Source of the DNA: Hydrogenophaga sp. BPS33
GTDB taxonomy: Bacteria > Pseudomonadota > Gammaproteobacteria > Burkholderiales > Burkholderiaceae_C
Assembly (NCBI RefSeq): GCF_009859475.1
Contig: NZ_CP044549.1
Location: 4,836,001 to 4,900,000, forward strand
Length of the DNA stretch: 64,000 nt
Reading direction: 5' to 3'
The notes under the pieces are model-generated. The model was not told where the DNA came from, ran no database searches, and saw nothing but the letters and a program-made list of their open reading frames with translations. This document shows positions 16,023 to 29,641 of the stretch, in pieces (the stretch's first letter is position 1; each line of letters starts with the position of its first letter). A program made the translations under genes and the position numbers.

Positions 16023-16791
16023 CGGGCGCGGGCGGCGGGGTCTCGATGGCACGAACTGCTGCATCGCGCGATGCATCGATCCGCTTGACAGCGGTCAGCA
16101 GCACCTCGTCGATATTGCGCTTGGCCACCGAGCGTTGCAGCGCGCGCCAGGACTTGATCGCCGTGTCGATACGGTCCGGGTCTGCGGCCAGACCCAGGCG
16201 CACGTAGCGCAGCGTGCGCAAGGAAATCGACGCGAGCAGGTCCGAGATGAGCCGGTTCTCGGACAGATCCAGCAGCGCGATATTCAACAGGAAGCTCTCG
16301 AGCGCGTACACGTCGACGGACCGTTCCTCGGCGGCCTTGGCGATGCGCGGCATGTGCTTTTCGAACACCGCGTCGATGTCGGCCGGACGGTGCTCCATCA
16401 ACTGGCGCAAGAAAATCGTGTAGAGCGCGCTGCGCACCACGTAGATGTCTTTCAGGTCCTTGGCATCGGGGGCGGTGACGATGGCACCGCGCCGCGCCTG
16501 GAACTCGACCAGGCGTTCGCGTTCGAGAATGCGCAGCGCCTCGCGCACGGGTGCTCGGCTCACGTGCAGGACCTCGCTGATGTCCTTCTCCAGCAAGCGT
16601 TGCCCGGCGTGGATGAGGTCCATCGTGATCACGCCGGCCAGCCGCACGGCAATCTGCTCGGCGACCGGCGCGGCCGCGTGGGACCATTCGTGCCCGCGCA
16701 GGATGGCGTGCTCGACGGCCACCATGATCGGGGTTTGCGGTGTGAGCAGTGCGCTCAGGTCAGGGGTGTTGGTGGTTTTTTGCCTGGCCAT
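15943..16791 (-). CDS. GntR-family transcriptional regulator, FCD type (paralog 3)
   Basis: A 282-residue FCD regulator beginning MARQKTTNTPDLSALL. It carries the shared stretch MVAVEHAILRGHEWSHAAAP, the winged helix (IAVRLAGVITMDLIHAGQRL to HVSRAPVREALRILERERLV) and an FCD domain. The last ~30 residues are a Pro/Ser/Lys/Arg-rich tail encoded antisense to the end of the exporter gene; the domain itself ends before it. The start at 16791 was chosen over 16929 because the longer reading crosses the operator-like site at 16895 and because AGGAAG lies upstream of 16791. Confidence 0.87.
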   Translation of the reverse strand: MARQKTTNTPDLSALLTPQTPIMVAVEHAILRGHEWSHAAAPVAEQIAVRLAGVITMDLIHAGQRLLEKDISEVLHVSRAPVREALRILERERLVEFQARRGAIVTAPDAKDLKDIYVVRSALYTIFLRQLMEHRPADIDAVFEKHMPRIAKAAEERSVDVYALESFLLNIALLDLSENRLISDLLASISLRTLRYVRLGLAADPDRIDTAIKSWRALQRSVAKRNIDEVLLTAVKRIDASRDAAVRAIETPPPAPVSRKSASAPARLQPSKPSRKTSAPRA

Positions 16792-16889
16792 TGAGAGTGT
16801 GTCTTCCTGCACGCGGCATGGCGCGCTTGATCGGTTGCGGGGATATTCGCCTCGGTCGCGATTTTCGCCCAATCTTCGGCATGTCCATG

Positions 16890-16910
16890 CACATATGGCG
16901 ACATTAACAA
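16890..16910 (-). promoter_or_regulatory. operator-like site upstream of GntR paralog 3 (site E)
   Basis: Read leftward, TTAATGTCGCCAT (complement of 16895-16907) differs by one base from the TTAATGTCGACAT of sites A and D. A weaker half-site, ATGGACATG, follows. It lies about 100 bp before the regulator start and could mediate autoregulation. No convincing -10 box is found at 17 bp. Confidence 0.4.
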
Positions 16911-16963
16911 ACGAAAGGTTGGCCGGCATGCCGGCGAATGGAGTCCTCCGAGTTCGTCGGCAT

Positions 16964-17155
16964 TCAGTCCCAGCCTTCCAGCACCCCCTTGCCGCGCACC
17001 GTACCCGGCTCGATCAGCGCGTGGGCGCGCTGGAGGTTGGCGGCGTTGACCGGGCAGAACTTCCCCTGCGGCGCGATGGCCTCGACGATCTGATCGAAGT
17101 GCGCATCGGTCCGCGTCAGGCCCGCGACGAGGTCCACACTCGAAATGCCGATGCG
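16964..17155 (-). pseudogene. C-terminal fragment of a zinc-type alcohol dehydrogenase
   Basis: About 63 codons in one frame end at a stop and match the end of MDR alcohol dehydrogenases: FDQIVEAIAPQGKFCPVNAA followed by NLQRAHALIEPGTVRGKGVL and EGWD. No start and no N-terminal part are present, and the fragment begins just after the acyl-CoA dehydrogenase stop at 17176. It looks like the remnant left by a deletion or recombination that joined the dehydrogenase gene to this region. Confidence 0.6.
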
Positions 17156-17175
17156 CCGGAGCAAATGGCCTGGGA

Positions 17176-18431
<1,256 letters not shown>

Positions 18432-18435
<4 letters not shown>

Positions 18436-18572
18436 CGTGTCTCCAGTGGGGAATACGGGTCTAGCGGGAAAGGAGGGGGAGCCGCAGGGCTCCTGGTCGG
18501 TGGGGTTGAAAGGCCAAAACCTGCTGCAGCGACACCGCCACGTTCAGGCGTCGACGATGCACATGAGCGCAT
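18432..18572 (-). other. possible small ORF in the acyl-CoA dehydrogenase leader
   Basis: A 46-codon reading frame begins with ATG right after a strong AAGGAG ribosome site and ends with TGA overlapping the dehydrogenase ATG (ATGA). That arrangement would allow translational coupling. Codon third positions are not GC-biased as in neighbouring genes, so it may instead be a relic of a deleted gene's start. No similarity is recognised. Confidence 0.25.
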
Positions 18573-18620
18573 CGTCTCCTTCCATTGTCAGAATCGGTGC
18601 GCCCACGAGCTGTCTTTTGA

Positions 18621-18647
18621 GCGACATTATTATATTATTGTCGACAT
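18621..18647 (-). promoter_or_regulatory. operator region upstream of the acyl-CoA dehydrogenase (site F)
   Basis: Read leftward, AATGTCGACA contains the perfect palindrome TGTCGACA (18639-18646), followed by an AT-rich stretch with TATAAT and a second half-site AATGTCGC (complement of 18621-18628). The paired half-sites resemble sites A and D. A -35 box is not clear, so the exact promoter is uncertain. Confidence 0.5.
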
Positions 18648-18786
18648 TGAAGCCAGACAATCACCTAGAACTAGATGAATCAGGTTGGTGGACAGGGTGT
18701 ACTTCTTCGCCGCATCGCGCCGGTCGATGGCACCGCTGCGAAGGGTCAGAGATCCGTGAAATTCAACACAGCGGGCTCAGAGCAAG

Positions 18787-18882
18787 GGCATTGCCCTCCA
18801 TCACATTCAGCCCGGCAAGCCCACGCCGAACGCCTATGTCGAGCGATTCAACAAGACCTACCGCACCGAGGTGCTCGACTGC
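18787..18882 (+). pseudogene. IS3-family transposase (OrfB) fragment
   Basis: Thirty-two codons read [20 protein letters not shown] and then [12 protein letters not shown], the well-known C-terminal part of IS3-group OrfB integrases containing the last catalytic glutamate (YVERFN). Nothing before or after continues the transposase, and no inverted repeats were found. It is a dead remnant between the catabolic region and the tRNA genes and marks the probable edge of the accessory region. Confidence 0.7.
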
Positions 18883-18953
18883 GCCCCTCTGCTTCTGACT
18901 GGCTCAGGAAATCGAGGGGACTTCCTTCATATTCCAAAAACAATTCCAAACTC

Positions 18954-18998
18954 CAAAAAGCAAACGGGGCAATCACTGTTAAGCGATTGCCCCGTTTG
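18954..18998 (-). terminator. rho-independent terminator after the tRNA cluster
   Basis: A perfect 13-bp stem (AAACGGGGCAATC with GATTGCCCCGTTT, 18962-18997) with a 10-nt loop is followed, reading leftward, by GCTTTTTGG. It lies directly downstream of tRNA-Asp, the last gene of the leftward tRNA set. On the other strand it is followed by GGGATTTTT, so it could also act in the opposite direction. Confidence 0.85.
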
Positions 18999-19005
18999 GG
19001 ATTTT

Positions 19006-19082
19006 TGGCGGAGTGGACGGGACTCGAACCCGCGACCCCCGGCGTGACAGGCCGGTATTCTAACCAACTGAACTACCACTCC
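19006..19082 (-). tRNA. tRNA-Asp (GTC)
   Basis: A 77-nt cloverleaf. It starts GGAGTGGTAGTTCAGTTGG, has anticodon stem CCGGC with loop CTGTCAC (anticodon GTC), T-loop GGTTCGAGTCCC, and a matching acceptor ending in encoded CCA. It is last in the leftward tRNA set, just before a strong terminator. Confidence 0.97.
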
Positions 19083-19151
19083 TGGTAGATGGCGTTCGTT
19101 CTTTCGAACCAAGTGCCAACCACTTGTTGCCTACTTGCCTTGCGGCTTGTT

Positions 19152-19227
19152 TGGCGACCCTACGGGGATTCGAACCCCGGTACTCACCGTGAAAGGGTGA
19201 TGTCCTAGGCCTCTAGACGATAGGGTC
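19152..19227 (-). tRNA. tRNA-Glu (TTC)
   Basis: A 76-nt cloverleaf. It starts GACCCTATCGTCTAGAGG, has anticodon stem TCACC with loop CTTTCAC (anticodon TTC), T-arm GGGGTTCGAATCCCC and encoded CCA. It lies between tRNA-Ala and tRNA-Asp and close to gltX, whose product charges it. Confidence 0.97.
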
Positions 19228-19323
19228 ATAACCTGGACTCAAAGAGCCTCACATTGTAGCAGCAGAAGAACTTGTTTTTTTCTTCCGTTGCCGCGCTGAG
19301 CGACTCATTGCGACTTCAATCCG

Positions 19324-19399
<76 letters not shown>

Positions 19400-19474
19400 A
19401 CAGGGCTTGTTGATCTGCGCCTTTGACTTCGTCGCCAGTGCATTTCAGCAAGCCTCAAATTATAGCGGTTTTTT

Positions 19475-20863
19475 TCAGGTGTTCCGCAATCGGCTCAAGA
19501 CCGTCTCGCGATTCTGCAGTTCGAGCACCGCATCGAGCGAAGGCGTCTGGGCCGTGCCCATCACCAGCACGCGCACAGGCATGGCAAGTTGCGGCATCTT
19601 CAGGCCGTGCGCGCCCAACACTTCCTTGATGGCCGCAGAGATGGCCGGCTTCTCCCAGACACAGGCCGACAGCTTGTCCGCCAGGGCCGCGAGCGCCGGG
19701 CGCACGGCATCCGTCACGTGCTGCGCGCGCTCTTCCATGTTGGGGGTGATATCGACGTAGAAGGCCTTGGCCCAGTTGGCCAATGCCACCGTCGTGTCGC
19801 AGCGGTCCTTGAACAGGCCACAGATGCGCGAAAGACGCGCGTCGGCGGCAATGCCCTCGGCTTCAAGATGCCCGGCCACCAAGGGCGCCAGCGCATCGTC
19901 GGCCATCGCCTTGAGGTGTTGCGCATTGACCCAGCGCAGCTTGGTTTCGTCGAACTGCGCGGCGCTGCGGCCCAGGTGGTCGAGGTTGAACCACTCCAGG
20001 AACTGCGCGCGGCTGAAGATCTCGTCGTCGCCGTGGCTCCAGCCCAGGCGCGCGAGGTAGTTCACCATCGCATCGGGCAGGTAGCCTTCGTCGCGGTACT
20101 GCGTGACGGGCTTGGCGCCGTTGCGCTTGCTCATCTTCTCGCCCTGCTCGTTGAGCACGGTGGGCAGGTGCGCGTACACCGGCGGCTCCTTGCCGAGTGC
20201 GCGGAAGATGTTGATCTGGCGTGGCGTGTTGTTCACGTGGTCATCGCCACGGATCACGTGGGTGATGGCCATGTCGATGTCGTCCACCACGACGCAGAAA
20301 TTGTAGGTGGGGGTGCCGTCCGGGCGCGCAATCACCAAATCGTCGAGTTCGTCGTTGGCGATCTCGATGCGGCCCTTGACCTTGTCGTCCCACGCGACCA
20401 CGCCGCCTTGCGGGTTCTTGAAACGCAGCACGGGCTTCACGCCTTCGGGCACGGGCGGCAGCGTCTTGCCGGTCTCAGGACGCCAGGTGCCGTCGTAGCG
20501 CGGCTTCTCTTTCGCGGCCATCTGCTTCTCGCGCAGCGCATCGAGTTCGGCCACGCTCATGTAGCAGGGGTACACCAGGCCTTTGTCGACCATCTCGGCG
20601 AGCACGGCCTTGTAGCGGTCCATGCGCTGCATTTGGTAGAACGGCCCTTCGTCGTGGTCGAGGCCGAGCCATTTCATGCCTTCGATGATCACGTCCACCG
20701 CGGCCTGGGAAGAACGCTCCAGGTCGGTGTCTTCGATGCGCAGGATGAACGCGCCGCCGGTGGAGCGGGCGAAAGCCCAGGGATACAGAGCGGAGCGGAT
20801 GTTGCCCAGATGGATGAAGCCGGTGGGCGACGGGGCGAAGCGGGTGCGGATGGGTGTGGTCAT
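19475..20863 (-). CDS. gltX: glutamate--tRNA ligase
   Basis: A 462-residue class I aminoacyl-tRNA synthetase that charges tRNA-Glu. The HIGH-type motif is in [20 protein letters not shown] at the N-terminus and the KMSKS-type motif is [10 protein letters not shown] near residue 245. Length and layout are normal for bacterial GltX. The start MTTPIRTRF at 20863 lies one base after the metZ stop; a longer in-frame start overlaps metZ. It is the last protein gene of the folC-to-gltX run, followed by the tRNA set that includes tRNA-Glu. Confidence 0.96.
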   Translation of the reverse strand: MTTPIRTRFAPSPTGFIHLGNIRSALYPWAFARSTGGAFILRIEDTDLERSSQAAVDVIIEGMKWLGLDHDEGPFYQMQRMDRYKAVLAEMVDKGLVYPCYMSVAELDALREKQMAAKEKPRYDGTWRPETGKTLPPVPEGVKPVLRFKNPQGGVVAWDDKVKGRIEIANDELDDLVIARPDGTPTYNFCVVVDDIDMAITHVIRGDDHVNNTPRQINIFRALGKEPPVYAHLPTVLNEQGEKMSKRNGAKPVTQYRDEGYLPDAMVNYLARLGWSHGDDEIFSRAQFLEWFNLDHLGRSAAQFDETKLRWVNAQHLKAMADDALAPLVAGHLEAEGIAADARLSRICGLFKDRCDTTVALANWAKAFYVDITPNMEERAQHVTDAVRPALAALADKLSACVWEKPAISAAIKEVLGAHGLKMPQLAMPVRVLVMGTAQTPSLDAVLELQNRETVLSRLRNT

Positions 20864-20864
20864 G

Positions 20865-22073
20865 TCAGAAGGAAGAAAGGCCACGGTCGAGGTCGGCCTG
20901 GATGTCGCCCAGATGTTCGAGCCCCACCGCCACGCGGATCAGGCCTTGCACCACGCCCGCGGACTGGCGCTGTTCTTCGGTGAGGCGGCCGTGCGAAGTG
21001 CTGGCGGGATGGGCGACCAGGGTCTTGGTGTCGCCCAGGTTGGTCGACAAGGACAAGACCTGCAGCGAATCGAGCACGTGGAAGGCGCGCGAGCGAGCCT
21101 CTTCGGGGTTGGCGCCCTTCACCGCGAACGACAGCACCGCTCCACCGCAGCCATTGAGCTGCGCCATGGCCAGCGCGTGTTGCGGATGGCTTTGCAGGCC
21201 CGGGTAGAACACGCGCGCCACGGAAGCATGACTTTCCAGCCACTGCGCCAGGGCCAGCGCACGCGCCGACTGCGCCTGCATGCGAATGTCCAGCGTTTCC
21301 AGGCCCTTCAACACGATCCAGGCGTTGAACGGCGCCAGCGTCATGCCCGCGCTCTTGAGCACCGGCAGGAACGACTTGGTCACCATCTCCTGGCTGGCGC
21401 ACAGCGCGCCGGCCATCACGCGGCCCTGTCCGTCGAGAAACTTGGTGCCCGAGTGCATGACGATGTCGGCACCCAAGGCGAGCGGGCGCTGCAACGCGGG
21501 TGTGGCGAAGCAGTTGTCCACGCAGAGCAGTGCGCCGGCGTTGTGCGCAAGATCGGCGAGCGCGCGGATGTCGCACACCTCGGTCAGCGGGTTGGTCGGC
21601 GTTTCAGCGAACAACAGCTTGGTGTTGGGCCTGATCGCCGCCTTCCAGGCCGCGATGTCGGTCTGCGGCACGAAGCTGGATTCGACGCCGAACTTGGCCA
21701 TGTCGGTGCCAATCAGCTTGATGGTCGAGCCGAACATGGACTGCGAGCAGATCACGTGGTCACCGGCCTTGAGCAGGCCCATGCACATCATGAGGATGGC
21801 GGACATGCCCGAGGCGGTGGACATGCAGGCCTCGGCGCCTTCGAGCGCGGCCAGGCGCTTCTCGAAGCTGGCCACGGTCGGGTTGCCGTAGCGGCCATAG
21901 GTGAAGCCGTCTTCCTCGCCCGCGAAGCGACGCGCACCGGACTCGGCGTTCGGTTGTATGTAGCCGCTGGTGAGGTACAGGGCCTCGGAGTTTTCGCCGT
22001 ACTGGCTGCGCTCGACGGCTTCGCGCACGGCGAGGGTGTCGCGGTGCAGATCGGTGGATGTCTTCTGTGTCAT
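20865..22073 (-). CDS. metZ: O-succinylhomoserine sulfhydrylase
   Basis: A 402-residue Cys/Met-metabolism PLP enzyme that makes homocysteine from O-succinylhomoserine and sulfide. It has [20 protein letters not shown], the substrate-pocket segment [10 protein letters not shown] and the PLP lysine in [13 protein letters not shown]. The start [10 protein letters not shown] was chosen because the longer reading overlaps purF. Its place directly after purF is the usual arrangement for MetZ in betaproteobacteria; cystathionine gamma-synthase is the main alternative. Confidence 0.9.
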   Translation of the reverse strand: MTQKTSTDLHRDTLAVREAVERSQYGENSEALYLTSGYIQPNAESGARRFAGEEDGFTYGRYGNPTVASFEKRLAALEGAEACMSTASGMSAILMMCMGLLKAGDHVICSQSMFGSTIKLIGTDMAKFGVESSFVPQTDIAAWKAAIRPNTKLLFAETPTNPLTEVCDIRALADLAHNAGALLCVDNCFATPALQRPLALGADIVMHSGTKFLDGQGRVMAGALCASQEMVTKSFLPVLKSAGMTLAPFNAWIVLKGLETLDIRMQAQSARALALAQWLESHASVARVFYPGLQSHPQHALAMAQLNGCGGAVLSFAVKGANPEEARSRAFHVLDSLQVLSLSTNLGDTKTLVAHPASTSHGRLTEEQRQSAGVVQGLIRVAVGLEHLGDIQADLDRGLSSF

Positions 22074-22086
22074 AAGCGGGTGTTGC

Positions 22087-23592
<1,506 letters not shown>

Positions 23593-23610
23593 GATTGAAT
23601 CCTCAAAAAA

Positions 23611-24096
23611 CTAACGGATATATCGGGCCACCGGCTCGGGCAACAAGGGCCTCACTTCGTGCAGCGTGGCGGACGACACCTGAGCCACTTTGGACTCGGC
23701 CCACCAGGCAGCGTTCTGCGTCTGGGTCATGCCCACCACCAGCGCCAGCGCCAGCAGGATCACCACCCCGCGCAACAGGCCAAATGCACCGCCCAGAACG
23801 CGGTCCACGGGCCTCAGCCCCACCGACGCCACCAGCTTCTGCACCAGCCAGGCCCCCAGCCCGGCCACGAACGCCACTGCCACGAACACCACGACGAAAC
23901 CCAGCGCCACGCGCAGCGGCGCCGACAAACCACCGATGGGCAGCCAGGCCCCCACCTCGTCCGCAAAGGCCTGGGCCAGCACAAAGGCGGCGATCCAACC
24001 CAGCACGGACAGTACTTCGTAGACCAGCCCGCGCCACAGTCCGAGCAACACAGACAACAGCAGGCCCAGCAGCAGCACCCAATCGGTCAGGAGCAT
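23611..24096 (-). CDS. cvpA: CvpA family membrane protein
   Basis: A 161-residue inner-membrane protein with four hydrophobic segments, beginning MLLTDWVLLLGLLLSVLLGL. This is the colicin V production protein family, which in Enterobacteria supports envelope function. It is 22 bp after the SPOR-domain gene and 18 bp before purF, the conserved order. A shadow reading of similar length in another frame is ignored. Confidence 0.92.
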   Translation of the reverse strand: MLLTDWVLLLGLLLSVLLGLWRGLVYEVLSVLGWIAAFVLAQAFADEVGAWLPIGGLSAPLRVALGFVVVFVAVAFVAGLGAWLVQKLVASVGLRPVDRVLGGAFGLLRGVVILLALALVVGMTQTQNAAWWAESKVAQVSSATLHEVRPLLPEPVARYIR

Positions 24097-24118
24097 CGGC
24101 GCAACGTCCGTCCTCGGT

Positions 24119-24862
24119 TCACAGCGTCAAAACCGCCGCGGACAGGCCCAGTGCTTTCACGCGGGCGGCGGCCTTGTCGGCGTCGGCACGGCTGTCGAAC
24201 GGTCCGACCCGCACCCGGATGCGCGTGCCGTCGGCGGTCTTGGCCACCTGGGTATACGTTTTGAGCCCGGCGCTTTCGAGTTTCTGGCGCACGGTACGCG
24301 CGCCCGCCTCTTCGGAGAACGCGCCCACCTGCACGACCAGGCGTTCGGCAGCGGCGATCGGGGTACTCGGCGCAGTGGGAGCGGGCTTGCCTTCGAGCAA
24401 GGCGCGCGCCCGCGCGGCATCGGGGGCCGCCGTGGCGGGCGCCGCGGGCTTGGCCGGCGCGGGCGCAGGAGCGGCCGCCGGTGCAGGGCTTGGCGCAGCC
24501 GCCACCGCAGGTGCGGGCTTGGGTGTGGGCTCCACCACTTCTTCGCGGGCGCTCAAGCCATCGCGGTGCGACACCGGCTCGGACGCGGGTTTTGCCGCCG
24601 GCGTGGCAGCGGGTGCCGCCGCTGCAGCGGTGGCTGGCTTGGCCGCAGCCGCGGGCGAGGTCTTGGCGGGAATCTCGATCGGAATGTCGACCGCGATCGG
24701 GCGCGGTTGCGTATCGAACAGCAGGGGAAAACCGATCACACCGACCAGCACCAGCACGCTGGCGCCGATCAAGCGGTGGCGTGCGCGCCGGCGCACGGCC
24801 TCGATGCTCTGTGGCGGGGGGGTCGAGGCGTTGCCCTGGGAGCCTGAACGGGATTTGAACAT
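24119..24862 (-). CDS. SPOR domain-containing protein (DedD-like)
   Basis: A 247-residue bitopic membrane protein. After a short basic N-terminus is one membrane helix (HRLIGASVLVLVGVIGFPLL, about residues 29-48), then a long Ala/Pro-rich linker (about 60-165), then a C-terminal SPOR domain (VVQVGAFSEEAGARTVRQKL to ALGLSAAVLTL). SPOR domains bind denuded septal peptidoglycan, so a role in cell division is likely. It lies between folC and cvpA, as DedD does in many proteobacteria. Confidence 0.92.
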   Translation of the reverse strand: MFKSRSGSQGNASTPPPQSIEAVRRRARHRLIGASVLVLVGVIGFPLLFDTQPRPIAVDIPIEIPAKTSPAAAAKPATAAAAAPAATPAAKPASEPVSHRDGLSAREEVVEPTPKPAPAVAAAPSPAPAAAPAPAPAKPAAPATAAPDAARARALLEGKPAPTAPSTPIAAAERLVVQVGAFSEEAGARTVRQKLESAGLKTYTQVAKTADGTRIRVRVGPFDSRADADKAAARVKALGLSAAVLTL

Positions 24863-24921
24863 TCGGGATAGGAGCGCGGCGCCGCAAAAAAGTTTGGCCG
24901 GAAGAACGCTCGGTGTGAAGG

Positions 24922-26286
24922 CTAGGCGGACAGGTGTTTCGCCGACATTCGGGGTACGCCGTCCTGCAAAACGCCACCCACGGTGTAGAACGATCCGAAG
25001 ACCACGATTCTATCAGCGGGGTCTGCGGCGGACACCGCAGCGCGCAAGGCATCCATCGGTGTTGCGTGGACACCGGCCACCCGGCTCTTGCCCCCGGGCG
25101 CGGTGGCCGGGTGGCTGTCCAGCAGGGCTCGCAGCGCCTCGGCCTTGCTCGCGCGCGGCAAGGGCAGATCGGTGAGGTGCCAGTGGTCGATCAGGGGCGC
25201 AATGCGCTCGAGCATGGTGCCCAAGTCCTTGTCGGCCATGGCACCGAACACCGCGTGCGTGCCGGGGTAGAACCCCATGGCGTCCAGGTTCTCCGCGAGT
25301 GCCGCCACCGAATGGGGGTTGTGCGCTACGTCGAGCACCAGTGTGGGCGTGCCGGGCACGATCTGGAAGCGCCCAGGCAACTCCACCAGCGCCAGGCCGT
25401 TGCGCACCGCCTGCGCCGTCACGGGCAACCGCCCGCGCAGGGCCTCTACCGCCGCCAGCACGCCCGCGGCGTTGACCAACTGGTTAGCGCCGCGCAGCGC
25501 CGGGTACGCCAGCCCGGCGTAGCGCCGCCCGCCGTGCGAAGGGTGCATGGCCCAGCCCCACTGCTGCTGATCGCCCGCGAAATGGAAGTCCTTGCCCAAG
25601 CGCCAGAGGTCGGCACCGATTTCCAGCGCACGGTCGAGGATGCTCTGCGGCGGCACCGGGTCGCTCACCACCACCGGGCGCCCGGTGCGCATGATGCCGG
25701 CCTTCTCGAAGCCAATGGCTTCGCGGTGATTGCCCAGCAAGGCCATGTGGTCCAGCGCGATGCTGGTGATGACCGCGCAGTCGGTGTCGATGATGTTCAC
25801 CGCGTCCAGCCGCCCTCCCAGGCCCACTTCCAGGATCGCCACGTCCAGCCCGCTGCGCGCGAGCGTGCGCAAAATGGCCAGGGTGGTGAATTCAAAATAG
25901 CTCAGGCTGATCTCGCCGCCATCGTCGCCAGGCTGCCCTTTGCGCGCCACTTCGACCTCGGCAAAGGTCGGCGCGAGGTCGTTGGCCGCCACGGACTCGC
26001 CTGCAATGCGGCAACGCTCTTCGAAATGCACCAGGTGCGGCGAGGTGTAGACGCCGGTGCGGTAGCCCGACTGGGTGTAGATGGCTTCCAGCATGGCGCA
26101 GGTGGAGCCCTTGCCATTGGTGCCGGCCACCGTGATCACGGGGCAATCGAGCTTCAGACCCATGCGCTGCGCCACGCGCTGCACACGGTCCAGCCCCATA
26201 TCGATGGTGACTGGATGCAGGCGCTCGGCATGGTCCAGCCAGTCGGCCAGCGTGGTGGGGTGGGAGGGCACGGGAATATCAAGCAT
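24922..26286 (-). CDS. folC: bifunctional folylpolyglutamate/dihydrofolate synthase
   Basis: A 454-residue Mur-ligase-type enzyme that adds glutamate to dihydropteroate and folates. The ATP loop is VAGTNGKGSTCAML near residue 48, followed by SPHLVHFEERCRI, EVGLGGRLDAVN and the C-terminal VLDVAHNPHSVAALAEN. The start MLDIPVPSHPTT was chosen; an in-frame start at 26328 would overlap the divergent gene at 26321. It is first in the leftward run folC-SPOR-cvpA-purF-metZ-gltX. Confidence 0.94.
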   Translation of the reverse strand: MLDIPVPSHPTTLADWLDHAERLHPVTIDMGLDRVQRVAQRMGLKLDCPVITVAGTNGKGSTCAMLEAIYTQSGYRTGVYTSPHLVHFEERCRIAGESVAANDLAPTFAEVEVARKGQPGDDGGEISLSYFEFTTLAILRTLARSGLDVAILEVGLGGRLDAVNIIDTDCAVITSIALDHMALLGNHREAIGFEKAGIMRTGRPVVVSDPVPPQSILDRALEIGADLWRLGKDFHFAGDQQQWGWAMHPSHGGRRYAGLAYPALRGANQLVNAAGVLAAVEALRGRLPVTAQAVRNGLALVELPGRFQIVPGTPTLVLDVAHNPHSVAALAENLDAMGFYPGTHAVFGAMADKDLGTMLERIAPLIDHWHLTDLPLPRASKAEALRALLDSHPATAPGGKSRVAGVHATPMDALRAAVSAADPADRIVVFGSFYTVGGVLQDGVPRMSAKHLSA

Positions 26287-26320
26287 GGGCGCGATTGTCC
26301 CATCGCGGACAATGCGGTCC

Positions 26321-26665
26321 ATGATCACCCTCTATGGCATCCCCAATTGCGACACCGTGAAGAAGGCGCGCGCCTGGCTCACCGAGCATGGCGTCGACGT
26401 CACCTTTCACGACTTCAAGAAACAAGGCGTGCCCGAGGCGGCGCTGGACCGCTGGTTGGCCGCGGCGGGCTGGGAAACCGTGCTCAACCGCAAAGGCACC
26501 ACTTGGCGCCAGCTCGACGAGGCGACGCGCTCGGCCGTGGCCGATGCCGCCAGCGCCCGCGCGGTGGCACTGGCCAACCCCAGCGTGATCAAGCGCCCGG
26601 TGGTCGAGTGGGCCGACGGCATTACCGTGGGCTTCAACGCCGCGGACTGGCAGCGCCGCATCTGA
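26321..26665 (+). CDS. yffB: ArsC/Spx/MgsR family reductase-like protein
   Basis: A 114-residue thioredoxin-fold protein of the YffB type. It begins MITLYGIPNCDTVKKARAWL, where the single Cys of the CxxC-like motif is followed by DTVKKA, and contains FHDFKKQGVPE and NPSVIKRPVVEW with the usual Lys-Arg-Pro. True arsenate reductases carry further arginines near the end; this short form is the Spx/YffB subgroup of unknown role. It is divergent from folC with only 34 bp between starts. Confidence 0.88.
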   Translation: MITLYGIPNCDTVKKARAWLTEHGVDVTFHDFKKQGVPEAALDRWLAAAGWETVLNRKGTTWRQLDEATRSAVADAASARAVALANPSVIKRPVVEWADGITVGFNAADWQRRI

Positions 26666-26729
26666 GCCCCGGACCGCGACCTAAAATCGCAGCTTCGCCT
26701 TTCGTTTCCGCATCACATCTCCCATCACC

Positions 26730-28413
<1,684 letters not shown>

Positions 28414-28450
28414 TCGTTTTTTCCGTAGCGTCTTCACGCTGAGACCTCGC

Positions 28451-28553
28451 GGGCTTGGGCGCACAGGGCGCTCTGCTCCGCGGGTGTCCCCCGCCGCCGG
28501 GAGGGCGGCTCCTCCTTTACCCCGCTGCGCAGAACGCCCTGCACGCCCAAGCC
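28451..28553. repeat. palindromic repeat type II, copy 1
   Basis: A 71-bp core (28468-28538) is identical to the core at 58161-58231. It is flanked by complementary arms, GGGCTTGGGCGCACAGGGCG on the left and CGCCCTGCACGCCCAAGCC on the right, which pair with each other but differ from the arms of the other copies. The ends of the core are themselves imperfect inverted repeats, so the unit can fold into one long hairpin. It lies downstream of argG in a convergent intergenic region. Confidence 0.8.
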
Positions 28554-28605
28554 ATAAGCGATAAGCGATACACGCGCGACCACGCTTCGCACGCAGGGAG
28601 GTCGC

Positions 28606-28639
28606 CGGTGGCTGGGGTGATCGCCGCAGCGGGGTAAAG
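28606..28639. repeat. palindromic repeat type II, copy 2, left part (split by IS110)
   Basis: The outer arm CGGTGGCTGGGGTGATCGCC (28606-28625) is the exact reverse complement of 29908-29927. It is followed by GCAGCGGGGTAAAG, which matches the inverted core of copies 1 and 3. The core breaks off at 28639, where the IS110 element begins, and resumes at 29864. Confidence 0.8.
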
Positions 28640-28654
28640 ACACCGTTGTGCCTG

Positions 28655-29641
28655 TCAAGTGTTTGCATCGCAGAAACGAGTGGCATCGAAAGGTGTTCTG
28701 GATTTGAGCACGCCATAAACGATGGCCAACAGCTTGTGCATACATGCCACGACGATCACTTTGCCCGGTTTGTTCTGAGCCTTCAAACGTTGCCAGAACG
28801 CGGCCACAGCCGGGTTGTGCCGGCCCGCGACCATGGCCGGGAAGTACAGCGCATGCTTGAGCTGACGGTGGCCCTGCGCGTGCGTGCCGCCCCGCTTGTT
28901 CAGCGATGTGCCGGACTGACGGATCGCGGGCGACAGACTCGCGTAGGCAATCAACGCCTTGACGCTCTTGAACCGTTCGGGTCGGCCAATGTAGGCCAGC
29001 AACTGAGGGATGGTCCGATCGCCCAGTCCGGGGATGCTGTGCAACAGCTGGGCACGTCCTCGCAGATGCGGATCGTCATCAATGGTTTGGCGGATTTGCG
29101 CCTTGACCTGGGCGATCGTCTTGTCCAGGGTCGCCAGCATCTCGTGCAGCGAGGCTTGCACAACGCCATGGGCCACCTCCAGGCGGTTGGCCTCGCACTG
29201 GCGCATTTCCTGCAGGGCATCCAGTCTGGCGACCAAGGCCTGCAGCGCACGCACACCAGGCGCTGGCGCCTCCCACAGCTCGGGCGAGGCCATGCGGCAG
29301 AACCGCGCCAGGCTCTTCGAATCCCCCTGGTCGGTCTTGTTGCGCGTGCCCTCGAGTTCGATGAACCGCTTGACCCTCAAGGGGTTGACCACCGAGACCC
29401 GCACACCCAGGTCGTGCAGGTGCAGTGCCAGCGGTTCGTGGTACGAGCCTGTGGCTTCCATGCAAACATGCAGCGCAGCGAGCTCCTGGCCTTGCGGCAG
29501 GTGGGTCTGCAGCCATTGATGCAAGGCTGCGAAGCCCATGCCTGAATTGGCAAACACCTTGCAGCGGTACTTGCCTTCGTCGTTGAGCAAGGCCACATCG
29601 AGCTTGGCCTTGCTGACATCCACGCCCAGCGATGAAGTCAT
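28655..29641 (-). CDS. IS110-family transposase (recombinase)
   Basis: A 328-residue IS110 recombinase. The N-terminal RuvC-like DEDD domain begins MTSSLGVDVSKAKLDVALLN, with CMEATGSYHEPLALHLHDLG and KTDQGDSKSLARF carrying further acidic residues. The C-terminal Tnp20 domain has IPGLGDRTIPQLLAYIG and ALIAYASLSPAIRQSGTS with the serine of that domain, ending in VVACMHKLLAIVYGVLK. The frame is complete, so the element may be active. The non-coding DNA lies mainly upstream of the gene, as in the IS110 group rather than IS1111. Confidence 0.93.
   Translation of the reverse strand: MTSSLGVDVSKAKLDVALLNDEGKYRCKVFANSGMGFAALHQWLQTHLPQGQELAALHVCMEATGSYHEPLALHLHDLGVRVSVVNPLRVKRFIELEGTRNKTDQGDSKSLARFCRMASPELWEAPAPGVRALQALVARLDALQEMRQCEANRLEVAHGVVQASLHEMLATLDKTIAQVKAQIRQTIDDDPHLRGRAQLLHSIPGLGDRTIPQLLAYIGRPERFKSVKALIAYASLSPAIRQSGTSLNKRGGTHAQGHRQLKHALYFPAMVAGRHNPAVAAFWQRLKAQNKPGKVIVVACMHKLLAIVYGVLKSRTPFDATRFCDANT

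Noticed and set aside
16792..16929. Longer start for GntR paralog 3 at 16929
   Set aside because: The added 46 residues have no counterpart in the two paralogs and cover the operator-like site; 16791 has an AGGAAG ribosome site upstream.
26321..26665. Arsenate reductase (arsC)
   Set aside because: No other ars genes are nearby and the sequence fits the short YffB/Spx-like subgroup better.
28655..29641. Classification of the element as IS1111-type
   Set aside because: IS1111-type elements have subterminal inverted repeats and most non-coding DNA downstream of the transposase; here the long non-coding end is upstream and the downstream end is about 15 bp.
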